The notes beneath the pieces were generated by a model. The model was given only the letters and a program-made list of their open reading frames with translations. It was not told the origin of the DNA and searched no databases. The translations under genes and the position numbers were made by a program. Below, in pieces: positions 8,988 through 17,708 of a stretch of DNA of 64,000 bases (its first letter is position 1; every line of letters starts with the position of its first letter). The stretch comes from CAVYHJ01 sp963768165 [NCBI: uncultured bacterium] (lineage in GTDB: Bacteria > UBP4 > UBA4092). The stretch spans positions 124,001 to 188,000 of the forward strand of contig CAVYHJ010000001.1 in NCBI GenBank assembly GCA_963768165.1, in the 5' to 3' direction.

Positions 8988-9443
8988 ATGGTACGCACGG
9001 AAGTATGGAATATCTACTTTAATAATAAAATATTGGAAGTGATGCTGTATGTCACCTATCCAGGTAAAGAGGTGACGGCATCCACCAAAGCATCCGACAG
9101 AACCGAGTTTGAAATCTTGACTGTGACCGATATGCAAAGTAATTTTGTGTATGACTCATTCGATGAACCTTACAAACCCGTCCCGGATAACTTATTAAAC
9201 GCCATCATTAATGACAACTTCCTCAATCCTCCCCAGACAGTTCAGGTAATGGAATCTTATCCTGATGATACAGGCATTGACTCACCCCACGAAATTATCG
9301 TAAAGAAACCTTTGCTAGATGACGACGATACCGATTCTGACGAAGAGGACGAGGAGGATTTAACCGATGAGGAAGACGATGACTACCTTACTGATGATGA
9401 CGAGGATGATGACGAAAATGACACCCCGAACCGTTTTAATTAA
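8988..9443 (+). CDS. Hypothetical protein with a strongly acidic C-terminal tail
   Basis: A 151-residue protein with no family I recognise. The first 50 residues (MVRTEVWNIYFNNKILEVML...TASTKASDRTEFEIL) look like a small beta-rich fold, a middle part is mixed, and the last 45 residues are mostly Asp and Glu with a few Thr and Ser, ending DTPNRFN. There is no signal peptide or membrane segment. The frame stays open upstream to about 8841, but that part crosses the hairpin repeats, so I start at the ATG at 8988, although no Shine-Dalgarno is visible. Acidic tails often bind Ca2+ or mimic nucleic acid, but nothing here proves either. It is inserted between two members of the ankyrin paralog family. 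Confidence 0.6.
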   Translation: MVRTEVWNIYFNNKILEVMLYVTYPGKEVTASTKASDRTEFEILTVTDMQSNFVYDSFDEPYKPVPDNLLNAIINDNFLNPPQTVQVMESYPDDTGIDSPHEIIVKKPLLDDDDTDSDEEDEEDLTDEEDDDYLTDDDEDDDENDTPNRFN

Positions 9444-9451
9444 CTCTTAAC

Positions 9452-9481
9452 TTGATTCTGAATTCCAGGGGAGAGTATACT
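9452..9481 (+). promoter_or_regulatory. Probable sigma-70-type promoter of the second ankyrin gene
   Basis: TTGATT (9452-9457), an 18-nt spacer and TATACT (9476-9481), 49 nt upstream of the ATG at 9531. Spacing and distance resemble the promoter of the first ankyrin paralog. Confidence 0.5.
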
Positions 9482-9530
9482 GTAATTGATCACAACAACA
9501 CACATTCTACGGGGAAATGGAGAACCAAAT

Positions 9531-10199
9531 ATGGTGAAGTTCATTTCATTCAAAAGTCTCTATTTTGTATTATCCTTAATAATTGTATTCCAAGGATGTG
9601 CCAAGGCACCGGAACCAGCAAGGAATAAACCGGAACAACAAAATCCACAAAATAGCCATATGGAGACGAAAACATCCAAAGAAGCAAGAAATGATTTGGC
9701 ACAAATGAAGATTACCTATAGCAAAGATACGTTTCTCTATAATGCAAAGGAAGGCAAAACTGACGTTGTAAAATTATTTTTAGATGCAGGAATGGATCCG
9801 AATGAGAAAGACCGCATGGGGAATACCGCCTTGATGAGGACGGCATTGTTGGGTCACACGGATACCGTGCAAGCTTTATTAAACAAAGGTGCGGAGGTCA
9901 ATGTGAAAAACTATGCCGGGAAAACTGCCTTGATGTTTGCGGCAGAGTACGGACACACAGATATCGTGAAAACTTTATTAGCCAAAGGGGTGGACGTCAA
10001 TGCGAAAAATATTACTGGTGAAACTGCCTTGATATATGCGGCAAAAAATAACCATGCCGATACCGTGCAAGTTCTATTATCCAATGGCGCGAAGGTCAAT
10101 GCGAAAGACAAAAAAGGTTGGACCGCCTTGAATTATGCCATATCCTATAAACATCCCGATATCGAAAAACTCCTAAAAAATGCCGGGACGAAAGAATAA
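9531..10199 (+). CDS. Ankyrin-repeat lipoprotein (five repeats)
   Basis: A 222-residue paralog of the 6927 gene. The N-terminus (SLYFVLSLIIVFQGC) fits a lipoprotein signal with Cys about residue 20, unlike its two siblings, which have signal peptidase I sites. A Pro/Gln/Asn-rich linker (about 21-50) precedes the family-specific segment ARNDLAQMKITYSKDTFLY, and five ankyrin repeats follow, ending KNAGTKE. The ATG at 9531 is preferred over the upstream in-frame start at 9486 because ATGGAG lies 8 nt upstream and the hydrophobic stretch falls at the right distance. The leader ACGGGGAAATGGAGAAC is nearly the same as that of the next paralog. Confidence 0.9.
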   Translation: MVKFISFKSLYFVLSLIIVFQGCAKAPEPARNKPEQQNPQNSHMETKTSKEARNDLAQMKITYSKDTFLYNAKEGKTDVVKLFLDAGMDPNEKDRMGNTALMRTALLGHTDTVQALLNKGAEVNVKNYAGKTALMFAAEYGHTDIVKTLLAKGVDVNAKNITGETALIYAAKNNHADTVQVLLSNGAKVNAKDKKGWTALNYAISYKHPDIEKLLKNAGTKE

Positions 10200-10322
10200 A
10201 AAAGGTAAGTTTAAAGTGTAAAGCTTTAAGTTTCAGGTTAAGAAAAGACGCGTCAGGAAAGGAAAGAGCGTTCATTCCCGACGTAGGAAAAAACCATTTT
10301 ACGGGGAAAAGGAGAACAGAGT

Positions 10323-10925
10323 ATGAAGAAGATGTTTTGGGTCAGAAGTTTTTATTTTGTAATATTTTCGTTGCTGGCGTTATCTTGCTATGCCAAGACG
10401 CCACAGGAGGCGAAAGAGGCATTGGCGCAGATGAAGATTACTTATAGTGAAGACGAGTTTCTCTATTGTGCATTTGAAGGAAAAACCGACGCCGTAAAAT
10501 TGTTTTTAGACGCAGGAATAAATGCGAATACGAAAGAAAGGTATGGTGAAACCGCCTTAATGTATGCGGCAGTACATGGCAATACCGATACCGTAAAAGT
10601 TTTGTTGGCAAATGGCGCAGATATTAAAGCGAAAAGTAGTGCTGGCAGGGCAGCTTTAATGTGGGCGGCATGGGGTGGCCATACGGATACCGTGCAAGTG
10701 TTATTGGCAAAAGGGGCGGAGGTCAATGCGAAAGACATGGGGGGTTATACCGCCTTGATAGAGGCGGCAAGTAATGGCCATACGGATACCGTTCAAGCTT
10801 TATTGGCGAATGGCGCAAAGATTAATGCGAAGACCGAGTATGGTGTGACCGCTTTGATGTTGGCGACTAATCATAAACATTCCGACATCGTAAAACTGTT
10901 GAAGGATGCTGGGGCGAAGGAATAA
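10323..10925 (+). CDS. Secreted ankyrin-repeat protein (five repeats)
   Basis: A 200-residue third paralog: signal peptide (SFYFVIFSLLALSCYA, cut before KTPQEA), conserved linker (EALAQMKITYSEDEFLY) and five ankyrin repeats ending DAGAKE. The start at 10323 has AAGGAG 9 nt upstream in a leader (ACGGGGAAAAGGAGAAC) shared with the 9531 gene. Repeat-by-repeat similarity suggests it arose by duplication from the longer gene with repeat loss. A block TTCATTCCCGACGTA at about 10271 in its leader recurs at about 26661, inside the 3' end of the Kelch/PKD gene, so a dispersed repeat has inserted here. Confidence 0.9.
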   Translation: MKKMFWVRSFYFVIFSLLALSCYAKTPQEAKEALAQMKITYSEDEFLYCAFEGKTDAVKLFLDAGINANTKERYGETALMYAAVHGNTDTVKVLLANGADIKAKSSAGRAALMWAAWGGHTDTVQVLLAKGAEVNAKDMGGYTALIEAASNGHTDTVQALLANGAKINAKTEYGVTALMLATNHKHSDIVKLLKDAGAKE

Positions 10926-10932
10926 GAAAAGA

Positions 10933-10965
10933 AAGTTTCAAGTTTCAAGTTTCAGGTTTCAAGTT
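10933..10965. repeat. Heptanucleotide microsatellite (AAGTTTC)n
   Basis: Three perfect AAGTTTC units (10933-10953), one AGGTTTC variant and a partial unit. The same unit recurs twice at 62680-62693. The remaining 10966-11185 is G-rich on the plus strand with no gene; TATAAT at 11150-11155 is a possible -10 box for the following gene, though without a clear -35. Confidence 0.7.
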
Positions 10966-11185
10966 AAGAAAAAGGTGGGAAGGATAAAATGGCGGGGATG
11001 GCATAACTACCTAACAGATTTGGAAGGGGTTTTAATGGGAGAGGGTATGGAGGGGATACGGAGAGGATAGGGTGAGGGTGATGTTAGGTAGAAGTTTTTA
11101 CAGTTCTTTTCTCTATCCCTAGTGTTATGAATGTTTCACGATTTTAAGGTATAATTCTTATAAAAACTCTTGGACGGTGCTATTC

Positions 11186-12775
11186 ATGCGTAAAGTATTT
11201 ATCATTCTATTCATTCTCGGTTTATGCTGGGTTCTCTTTTTCTTTAAGTTACTTATATATCATAAACCTGCCGTAGACGCTGACCGGAAGGATACGTTTA
11301 TCTTTAATTTCCAGCAGGAACCGCCAACCATTGACTGGAACAAAGCCACCGATAGTGTCTCCATTGACGCGCTGGTTAATCTCATGGAGGGGTTGATGGA
11401 ATATGACAAAGACCTGAAACCCGTCCCAAATCTGGCGGAATCCTATACCCTGTCGCCGGACGGCAAGGTCTACACCTTTACCTTAAAGCGCGGGATCAAG
11501 TGGTCGGACGGAAAAGAATTGACCGCGCAAGATTTCCGCGACTCGTGGCTGCGCGCCCTCGACCCGAAGACAGCCTCGATGTATGCTTATTTTCTTTTCG
11601 ATATAAAGGGTGCGCAAAATTATAATAGTGGGACGACAAGTAATTCCAGTGACGTCGCTATCAAGGTTTTGGACCCGTACAAATTGGAAGTGACCCTGTC
11701 ACACCCCGCCAGTTATTGGCTGAACATTCCGACGTTCACCGTGACCTTTCCCATACGCAAAGACTTGATAGACAAGTTCGGGGACAAATGGACTGAACCT
11801 CAAAATCTAGTCACTCTCGGCCCCTATAAATTGCAAACATGGGACCATAACAACAAAATGGTGTGGGTGGCGAATCCCCTGTATCACGGCCCTCTGCCGG
11901 GATTCAAGAAAGTTATTGGGTGGGTCATCGCGGAGGAAGCTACGGCGATTAGTCTCTTTGAATCCGGGGACTTGGATTTTGTGCGCCGTATCCCTGCGTT
12001 GGACATAGACAGGTTCCGCGGGAAGCCGGAGTTTCACATGTTCCCTGCCCTGCGCATTCTCTATTATGGGTTTAACGTAACCAAGAAGCCTTTCACGGAC
12101 AAACGGGTCAGGCAGGCATTCAGTCTCGCGGTTGACCGTTCCCAATTTCCGGCGTTACTCAAGGGAGGACAAATCGCCATGACTTCGATTATCCCGACAG
12201 GGATGCCCGGATACGAACCCAAAATAGGTTTAGGGTATGATGCCAACAAGGCGCGGAAGTTATTGGCGGAAGCCGGTTATCCTGATGGTAAGAATTTTCC
12301 CCGTGTCACAGCTTATTTTGACATGGGCAGAGAGGACATGAAAACCGTCGCCGAAGCACTGCAACAAATGTGGAAAAAGGAATTGAATGTATCGGTTGAC
12401 TTGCAACAACAGGAATGGAAAGCCCATCTGGCAATGTTGGAATCCGACTCCCCTCAGTTGTGGCGTTTGGGTTGGGGTGCTGATTATCCCGACCCGGACA
12501 ATTTCCTGGAGATATTCACTTCCTATTCGGGGAATAATCATACCAAGTGGGTAAACCCTGAGTTTGACAGTTTCATTGCCCAAGGCGCGGCGGAATTGAA
12601 TATGGATAAACGTTTGGAAATTTATCGTAAGGCGCAAAAAATTCTCACGGAAGACGATGTACCCGTGATTCCTTTGTTCTCGGAAACTCAGGTGTGCCTG
12701 ATTCGTCCCAGTATCAAAGGATTTGCGCCAGATGGCATGAGTTATCTCTTTATTAAGAACGCACGGCCACAATAG
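11186..12775 (+). CDS. Oligopeptide ABC transporter substrate-binding protein (SBP_bac_5 / OppA-like)
   Basis: A 529-residue periplasmic binding protein of the peptide/nickel class (family 5). The N-terminus has one membrane-spanning signal segment (VFIILFILGLCWVLFFFKLL), and the mature part shows family hallmarks: FQQEPPTIDWNKATD, LAESYTLSPDGKVYTFTLKRG then IKWSDGKELTAQDF, WVANPLYHGPLPGF, and GYNV-like YYGFNVTKKPFTDKRVRQAF. It would capture oligopeptides for an Opp-type importer, but no permease or ATPase genes lie beside it. The ATG at 11186 is preferred over the in-frame GTG at 11177 because GGACGGTG lies 6 nt upstream. A 10-bp hairpin follows the stop. Confidence 0.92.
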   Translation: MRKVFIILFILGLCWVLFFFKLLIYHKPAVDADRKDTFIFNFQQEPPTIDWNKATDSVSIDALVNLMEGLMEYDKDLKPVPNLAESYTLSPDGKVYTFTLKRGIKWSDGKELTAQDFRDSWLRALDPKTASMYAYFLFDIKGAQNYNSGTTSNSSDVAIKVLDPYKLEVTLSHPASYWLNIPTFTVTFPIRKDLIDKFGDKWTEPQNLVTLGPYKLQTWDHNNKMVWVANPLYHGPLPGFKKVIGWVIAEEATAISLFESGDLDFVRRIPALDIDRFRGKPEFHMFPALRILYYGFNVTKKPFTDKRVRQAFSLAVDRSQFPALLKGGQIAMTSIIPTGMPGYEPKIGLGYDANKARKLLAEAGYPDGKNFPRVTAYFDMGREDMKTVAEALQQMWKKELNVSVDLQQQEWKAHLAMLESDSPQLWRLGWGADYPDPDNFLEIFTSYSGNNHTKWVNPEFDSFIAQGAAELNMDKRLEIYRKAQKILTEDDVPVIPLFSETQVCLIRPSIKGFAPDGMSYLFIKNARPQ

Positions 12776-12789
12776 AAAACAGTTTAATT

Positions 12790-12812
12790 CCCTCTCCTTA
12801 CCAAGGAGAGGG
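12790..12812. repeat. Perfect inverted repeat CCCTCTCCTT-acc-AAGGAGAGGG
   Basis: A 10-bp stem with a 3-nt loop between the OppA-like gene and the 12828 gene. There is no T-tract, so it is more likely an RNA-stabilising or repeat hairpin than a terminator. The downstream arm contains AAGGAG, but it is 19 nt from the next start codon, too far for normal initiation. Confidence 0.6.
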
Positions 12813-12827
12813 TTACGGTGAAGTAAT

Positions 12828-13142
12828 ATGGCAAAATATCAAATCATGTATTGGAAAGAAATTCCCGCGCAAGTCAAAGCGATGGATGACCAAGGCGAAT
12901 TCTCTGTTCCCCTACCCGCGCGTTTTCAGGAAGTCATTGACGAGATAGCGATGCGGGAAGGTGACTTGGATTCCGATGCCTATCTGGAAGGATGGCATTG
13001 GGGAGAGATTCAAGAATTGCCGGGCACAGCGGAACAAGTCGCTAAAAAAGTAGCCTCGGACGTGGACTCTCAGTATCCTCAACATAGCGATGATTTACTC
13101 GATTATATTCGGAACACCCGGAAAAATAATCGTACTCCTTGA
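12828..13142 (+). CDS. Small conserved protein of the PF13769 (virulence factor) family
   Basis: A 104-residue cytoplasmic protein matching the family that starts MAKYQ(V/I)xYWK(D/E)IPAQVKA and continues LPxRFQEVIDEIAM and DAYLEGWHWG. The family name comes from an early annotation; the biochemical function is unknown. It has no signal peptide or membrane segment, and Trp/Tyr-rich patches may form a binding surface. It sits between the OppA-like gene and pilT, with 54 nt before pilT, so co-transcription with pilT is possible. Confidence 0.8.
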   Translation: MAKYQIMYWKEIPAQVKAMDDQGEFSVPLPARFQEVIDEIAMREGDLDSDAYLEGWHWGEIQELPGTAEQVAKKVASDVDSQYPQHSDDLLDYIRNTRKNNRTP

Positions 13143-13196
13143 CAGGTCTACCTTTACAATGTATCTTAATTGAACCCTTTATATGGAGGATAACTT

Positions 13197-14252
13197 GTGG
13201 ATATAAGAGAATTATTACAATTGGTAGTAGAGAAAAAGGCGTCCGACTTGCATTTGGCCGTCGGTAAACCACCTATCGTTCGCATCAATAGTATACTCAC
13301 TCCTACGGGGTATGATCCCCTTCTGCCCGAAGAAACGAGCCGTTTGATATACAGTATTCTTTCCGATGAGCAAAAACAACGATTCGAAATGGAAAAAGAA
13401 CTTGACTTCTCCATGAGCTTACATGAATTCGGACGATTCCGTGTTAATGTTCACCATCAACGCGGGACTGTGGCGGCTTCTTTACGTTGTATTCCCATGC
13501 GAGTCCCAACCTTGGAAGAGTTGCATCTGCCAGAAGTTTTGGGATCCCTTGTCAATCGTACCAGTGGATTGGTACTGGTCACTGGACCCACAGGCTCTGG
13601 CAAGTCTACCACGCTGGCGGCTATGATTGATCAGATTAATACAGCTCGTTCTTGTCATATCATCACCGTCGAAGACCCTATTGAATATCTGCACAAACAC
13701 AAAAAGGGGTTGATTGAACAGCGCGAGGTAGGCGCGGATACGAATTCCTTTGCCAATGCTCTTAAATATGTTCTTCGGCAGGATCCCGATGTCATTCTAA
13801 TTGGTGAAATGCGCGACCTCGAAACCATTGCCGCTGCATTGACCGCCGCAGAGACCGGGCATCTGGTTTTCGCCACTCTCCATACCGTGGATGCCGCGCA
13901 AACCATTGACCGGATTGTGGACGTGTTTCCACCCCACCAACAGACCCAAGTCCGCATGCAAGTCGCCCAAGTATTGCTGGCTGTCTTCTGTCAACGCCTT
14001 CTCCCTTTGGCTAGTGGCACTGGCGTTATTCCGGCGGTGGAAGTGATGATTGCGACTCCGGCGATTTCCACCCTAATCCGGGAAGGGAAAACTCACCAAG
14101 TAGTATCTGCTCTGGAAACAGGAGCTCAGTCGGGAATGCAAACCATGGACCACGCTCTTGCTTCCTTACTGCGCCGCCGTCTTATCTCGCGTGCGGAGGC
14201 AGAAAAGTATGCCAAGAAATTTGAAGAGCTTGACCGCTATTCCAAACCTTAA
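13197..14252 (+). CDS. pilT: Type IV pilus retraction ATPase
   Basis: PilT is the cytoplasmic hexameric ATPase that depolymerises type IV pili for twitching motility. The 351-residue protein has the N-terminal PAS-like domain (ELLQLVVEKKASDLHL), Walker A GPTGSGKSTT (130-139), the Asp box ITVEDPIEYLH, Walker B DPDVILIGEMRD, and the His box TGHLVFATLHTVDAAQTIDR; the AIRNLIRE-type retraction motif near the C-terminus reads AISTLIREGKTHQ. Length is normal. The start is GTG at 13197, with ATGGAGG 7 nt upstream. No other pilus assembly genes are nearby, although pseudopilin-type proteins occur at 0.6 and 54-55 kb. Confidence 0.96.
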   Translation: MDIRELLQLVVEKKASDLHLAVGKPPIVRINSILTPTGYDPLLPEETSRLIYSILSDEQKQRFEMEKELDFSMSLHEFGRFRVNVHHQRGTVAASLRCIPMRVPTLEELHLPEVLGSLVNRTSGLVLVTGPTGSGKSTTLAAMIDQINTARSCHIITVEDPIEYLHKHKKGLIEQREVGADTNSFANALKYVLRQDPDVILIGEMRDLETIAAALTAAETGHLVFATLHTVDAAQTIDRIVDVFPPHQQTQVRMQVAQVLLAVFCQRLLPLASGTGVIPAVEVMIATPAISTLIREGKTHQVVSALETGAQSGMQTMDHALASLLRRRLISRAEAEKYAKKFEELDRYSKP

Positions 14253-14257
14253 CAAGA

Positions 14258-15211
14258 TTACCTGGGTACATATTTAGTAAACTCCCAAATATTGTAACTA
14301 ATTTCTTCAGGGCCAAATGCAGATTTGAATTGTCGCACTGCCGGTAATCCCTTACTCGCGCCGAAATCAAATACCGCAACTTCTGCTAATACCGCATTTT
14401 GTATGGCATGATCCAGTAATAATTGGTTGGCGCACAGTGTTTTCCCTTCCGGCAATACTACCGCACTCCAATACATGGCCGCTTTTTTACCGTAAACCAC
14501 AAGAATAGCTCCAACCGGCTTTTCATTCCCAAAAGCAAAGTAGTATTTCACCTTTTCCGGCGACTTGGCTAGTTCAACGAATAATGTTTCAGGATAGACC
14601 AGTCCTTTTCCCTTTCGGCTTTTTATTGTCTCATGGTACATTTGGGAATACAGTTTCCCGGAATTGGGTAAATTCTCCGCTACTACTAATCCGGACTTGC
14701 GGGCCTTTCTTATTTGGTTTCGATTCTTGCTGTCAAACCGATTCTCCCATAACCAGTCGTATCCCTTATCCAATCGCAAGATTTGTGTCTTCATCATTAT
14801 GCTTTTTAACTTTGGACCTTGAACTTTAGACTTGAAACTATCTTTTAAAGGATCGGGGGTTATACTTAATTTTATCCATTTCTTGGTAAATAGATATTCC
14901 AGTACCACTTGCATCTTTTCGTCTGTCATCGGCTCCTGGTTGACAACACCTCCGTAGGTATGGAATGGCATCGAATGATAGGTGGTGACTAGCCCCTTTA
15001 TTTTCTTCACCCTCACCAAAGGCAGGAGGGCTGTCGTACCATCTGATAATTGCACCAGACAGGTGGCATTTTTATAGTTTGGATAGGTGGCGGTGAGTAC
15101 GCTAATCCAATCGGACGTTTGGAAATAACTATAGGATACACACTTCTCTAAATAGGCCCCATGTTCGGATTCAGTAACATTTTCTTGAACATTCTTAATC
15201 GTTATCATCAT
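14258..15211 (-). CDS. FemAB/BioF2-like GNAT-fold acyl- or aminoacyltransferase
   Basis: A 317-residue protein resembling the BioF2-like acetyltransferase group (PF13480) of the GNAT superfamily: an N-terminal half with TSDWISVLTATYPNYK and HSMPFHTYGGVV, a middle FDSKNRNQIRKARKSGLVV (the typical R-N-x-I-R-K-A helix) and a C-terminal GNAT half with KYYFAFGNEKPVGAILVVY and VFDFGASKGLPAVRQFKSAFG. Such proteins modify peptidoglycan stems, polysaccharides or unknown acceptors. The frame is open up to 15478 but that extension overlaps the promoter and start of the divergent amidase gene, so I start at the ATG at 15209-15211. It converges on pilT with a 5-nt gap. Confidence 0.82.
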   Translation of the reverse strand: MMITIKNVQENVTESEHGAYLEKCVSYSYFQTSDWISVLTATYPNYKNATCLVQLSDGTTALLPLVRVKKIKGLVTTYHSMPFHTYGGVVNQEPMTDEKMQVVLEYLFTKKWIKLSITPDPLKDSFKSKVQGPKLKSIMMKTQILRLDKGYDWLWENRFDSKNRNQIRKARKSGLVVAENLPNSGKLYSQMYHETIKSRKGKGLVYPETLFVELAKSPEKVKYYFAFGNEKPVGAILVVYGKKAAMYWSAVVLPEGKTLCANQLLLDHAIQNAVLAEVAVFDFGASKGLPAVRQFKSAFGPEEISYNIWEFTKYVPR

Positions 15212-15242
15212 TTTTATCCAGCACGAGACAATCTTATCATAG

Positions 15243-15271
15243 CTGACAGCAGACGCAGGATAGCTTATAAT
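15243..15271 (+). promoter_or_regulatory. Probable sigma-70-type promoter of the amidase gene
   Basis: CTGACA (15243-15248), a 17-nt spacer and a perfect TATAAT (15266-15271), 31 nt upstream of the ATG at 15303, with a strong AAAGGAGGAG ribosome-binding site (15287-15296). It lies within the short divergent interval before the FemAB-like gene. Confidence 0.7.
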
Positions 15272-15302
15272 AACAAACATTATTTTAAAGGAGGAGTTTT
15301 GT

Positions 15303-17636
15303 ATGTATCGTTTCTCGAACTTGTTCATGGTTTTAATCGGTTTTCTATTGCTTATGTCCTTTTCGTCTTCCGCCGTCTCGGGTATTGGACTCGGCGGAAA
15401 AATTATCGTGATTGACCCCGGGCATGCTCCTGATACCGGAGCTGTCGGTTTAAACGGATTGACTGAAATGGAACTCAATCTGAAAGTGGCGCAGTATCTT
15501 AAACAATACTTAACCGAAGCGGGTGCGACTGTTTATTTGACAAGAGTAGATGAAAAAGGTGCTTATTCCGGCCAGACGGTTGCCAAACACGAATTGGCAG
15601 CGCGCGTCAAATTGGCCACAGAGCAAAAATGTGATTTGTTCGTTTCCATCCATCATAATTCTAATGCCCAGGAAGACCGCAGCGTGAACCAGACGGAAAT
15701 ATACTTCAACGTATATGACTTCGGTCCGTCTAAAGACGCAGCAACATTGATATATGATTCCTTGATTAAGGAATTAGATACCCCGCGCGGGTTTCCTACT
15801 CCAATGCCGGCGGAATTTTATGTTCTGCGAAAAGCCAACGGATACCCCGCTGTCCTTGGCGAGGCGGCTTATATTATCAATCCACAGGCGGAATCTTTTT
15901 TATCGCAACAATCTTATCAACAGAAAGAGGCGCGCGGATATTTCCTTGGTATTCAACAATATTTCGCTCGGGGTATATGCAAACTCGTTGACCTGTCGCC
16001 TGTAGATGGTACCATCATAACCGATTTATCCAAGCTTCAAATTACCGCTCACATAGCCGAAGAAAAAAATGGTCCCGGGATTGATCCGCAGTCTCTTCTC
16101 GTAAAACTCGATGGAGTGGAAATTCCTTCCCGTATTAATGGCGACCGGATTTCAGTAACCTTGAGTAAGCCTCCTGCCAGTGGAGAGCACACCATTACTT
16201 TCGATATCCGTAATAAAAAAGGAAATGCCGCGTTACAAGCGAAATCCACTTTCATCGTACACCTTCCGCCTGCCGCGATTGAATTGAGAATTGTACCTAA
16301 CGCTGTCCCTCCGGACGAAAGTACTCAGGCAACCTTATCCGCGTTGATTCGTGACAATAATGGGAACCTTGTTGGAGACGGGATTTTAGTCACCTTCCTC
16401 GCAGATAATCAATATATAGGTTCTTCCTTAACTCAACACGGCATCGCCCATATCGCTATCAGGGGAAAACCCTATGTCTCTACGACGGTTATCACAGCAA
16501 TTGCCGGTACAGTCACTAACACTACAACTTTTGATACCAAACTCATTGAACTGGGGATGGCTACAGGATTAATCACTTCCCCGATTGGAGAACCAATTGC
16601 CCATGCCAAAATTAGAATCGGTCAACGGGAAATGGGAGAAACCAATTCGGAAGGACGTTATTACATTTCCGATTTGAGCAAAGGCAAATATTCCCTTATT
16701 ATTACAGCGCCCGGATATGTTCCCGGAGTACTTGTAGCGGACATTAAACCCGGACAGTCTCTTGCACTCGACTTAAAAATGACTCCCTATGCGGATGGAA
16801 TTCTACATGATAAAACCTATATTGTAGACGCTGCTTTTGGGGGGACTCAATCAGGCCCTGTGGGAACCGCCGGACTCACTGCCGCTGAATGCAATTTACG
16901 GGTTGCGGATTATTTAAAAGAATATCTTACTCTGGCCGGAGCCAATGTCATTACGACTCGGGAAGGACTGGAGGCAATGACCAATATCGAAAAAGTACTA
17001 CTGGATTCCACAACACATAACAACAACTACCTGATTATCAACCATGGAACTTCCCCGAATAATTCAGCCAATTATAGTGCCATTTACCATTTTCCAGATC
17101 AAAGGGTGGAATTGGGAAAAGCTATTCTCTCTGAACTGCAACGGAGTTTCAATTACCCTTTTATTCCGTATACCGGAAAATATGGCTCGGATGGATTGAT
17201 TGATAATTCGGATTATCTCACAGTCCAGACCTATGGAATTCGCATTGAACCAGCCCTGATTTCCAACCCTCAGATTGAGAAAATGCTGCACAGCAACCCG
17301 TACCTTCAACGGGAAGCTTATGCCATTTTCAATGGTCTTCTCGTCAACGCCGGTTTGGACACAACCCAATATTGTGAAATTACCGGTAAAGTCACTGATA
17401 CGGGAACCGGTAAAGGGGTTGGGTATATCTTGGTTGCTTTGGACGATGGGACAGGAGTTTTGACCAATGCCGAAAATGATAATGGAAAATATTGCTTCCG
17501 TTTTGCCAAACCCGGCGCTCACCGAATCACGATTTCTGCCAAAGGGTATGAAACTCAGACGCAAGCGGTGTTAATCAATGCAGGAGAAACAGCTAATCTC
17601 GATTTTCAGATTCGTCCTCTTGTGGGAAGAAATTAA
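15303..17636 (+). CDS. Secreted N-acetylmuramoyl-L-alanine amidase with a second, degenerate amidase domain
   Basis: A 777-residue secreted protein. Order: signal peptide (1-26); Amidase_3 domain (about 33-225) with zinc ligands in DPGH (His41), TEME (Glu55), SIHHNS (His117) and the catalytic LGEAAYI Glu187; an Ig-like domain (about 228-320); a Big_1/filamin-like beta domain (about 325-415); a carboxypeptidase-regulatory-like domain (418-494); a second Amidase_3-like domain (505-686); and another carboxypeptidase-regulatory-like domain (691-773). In the second amidase the DPGH motif has become DAAFG, so the first zinc-binding His is missing, while GLTAAE, INHGTSP and RIEPALISN remain. Domain one should cut the amide bond between MurNAc and L-Ala; domain two is probably a substrate-binding or regulatory copy. 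Confidence 0.94.
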   Translation: MYRFSNLFMVLIGFLLLMSFSSSAVSGIGLGGKIIVIDPGHAPDTGAVGLNGLTEMELNLKVAQYLKQYLTEAGATVYLTRVDEKGAYSGQTVAKHELAARVKLATEQKCDLFVSIHHNSNAQEDRSVNQTEIYFNVYDFGPSKDAATLIYDSLIKELDTPRGFPTPMPAEFYVLRKANGYPAVLGEAAYIINPQAESFLSQQSYQQKEARGYFLGIQQYFARGICKLVDLSPVDGTIITDLSKLQITAHIAEEKNGPGIDPQSLLVKLDGVEIPSRINGDRISVTLSKPPASGEHTITFDIRNKKGNAALQAKSTFIVHLPPAAIELRIVPNAVPPDESTQATLSALIRDNNGNLVGDGILVTFLADNQYIGSSLTQHGIAHIAIRGKPYVSTTVITAIAGTVTNTTTFDTKLIELGMATGLITSPIGEPIAHAKIRIGQREMGETNSEGRYYISDLSKGKYSLIITAPGYVPGVLVADIKPGQSLALDLKMTPYADGILHDKTYIVDAAFGGTQSGPVGTAGLTAAECNLRVADYLKEYLTLAGANVITTREGLEAMTNIEKVLLDSTTHNNNYLIINHGTSPNNSANYSAIYHFPDQRVELGKAILSELQRSFNYPFIPYTGKYGSDGLIDNSDYLTVQTYGIRIEPALISNPQIEKMLHSNPYLQREAYAIFNGLLVNAGLDTTQYCEITGKVTDTGTGKGVGYILVALDDGTGVLTNAENDNGKYCFRFAKPGAHRITISAKGYETQTQAVLINAGETANLDFQIRPLVGRN

Positions 17637-17708
17637 ACGAACTACTATTAAAAAATATTTTTCTATTCTTTCAATAAGATAAGTTTGAGACTTGCTGTTT
17701 GGTACGCT

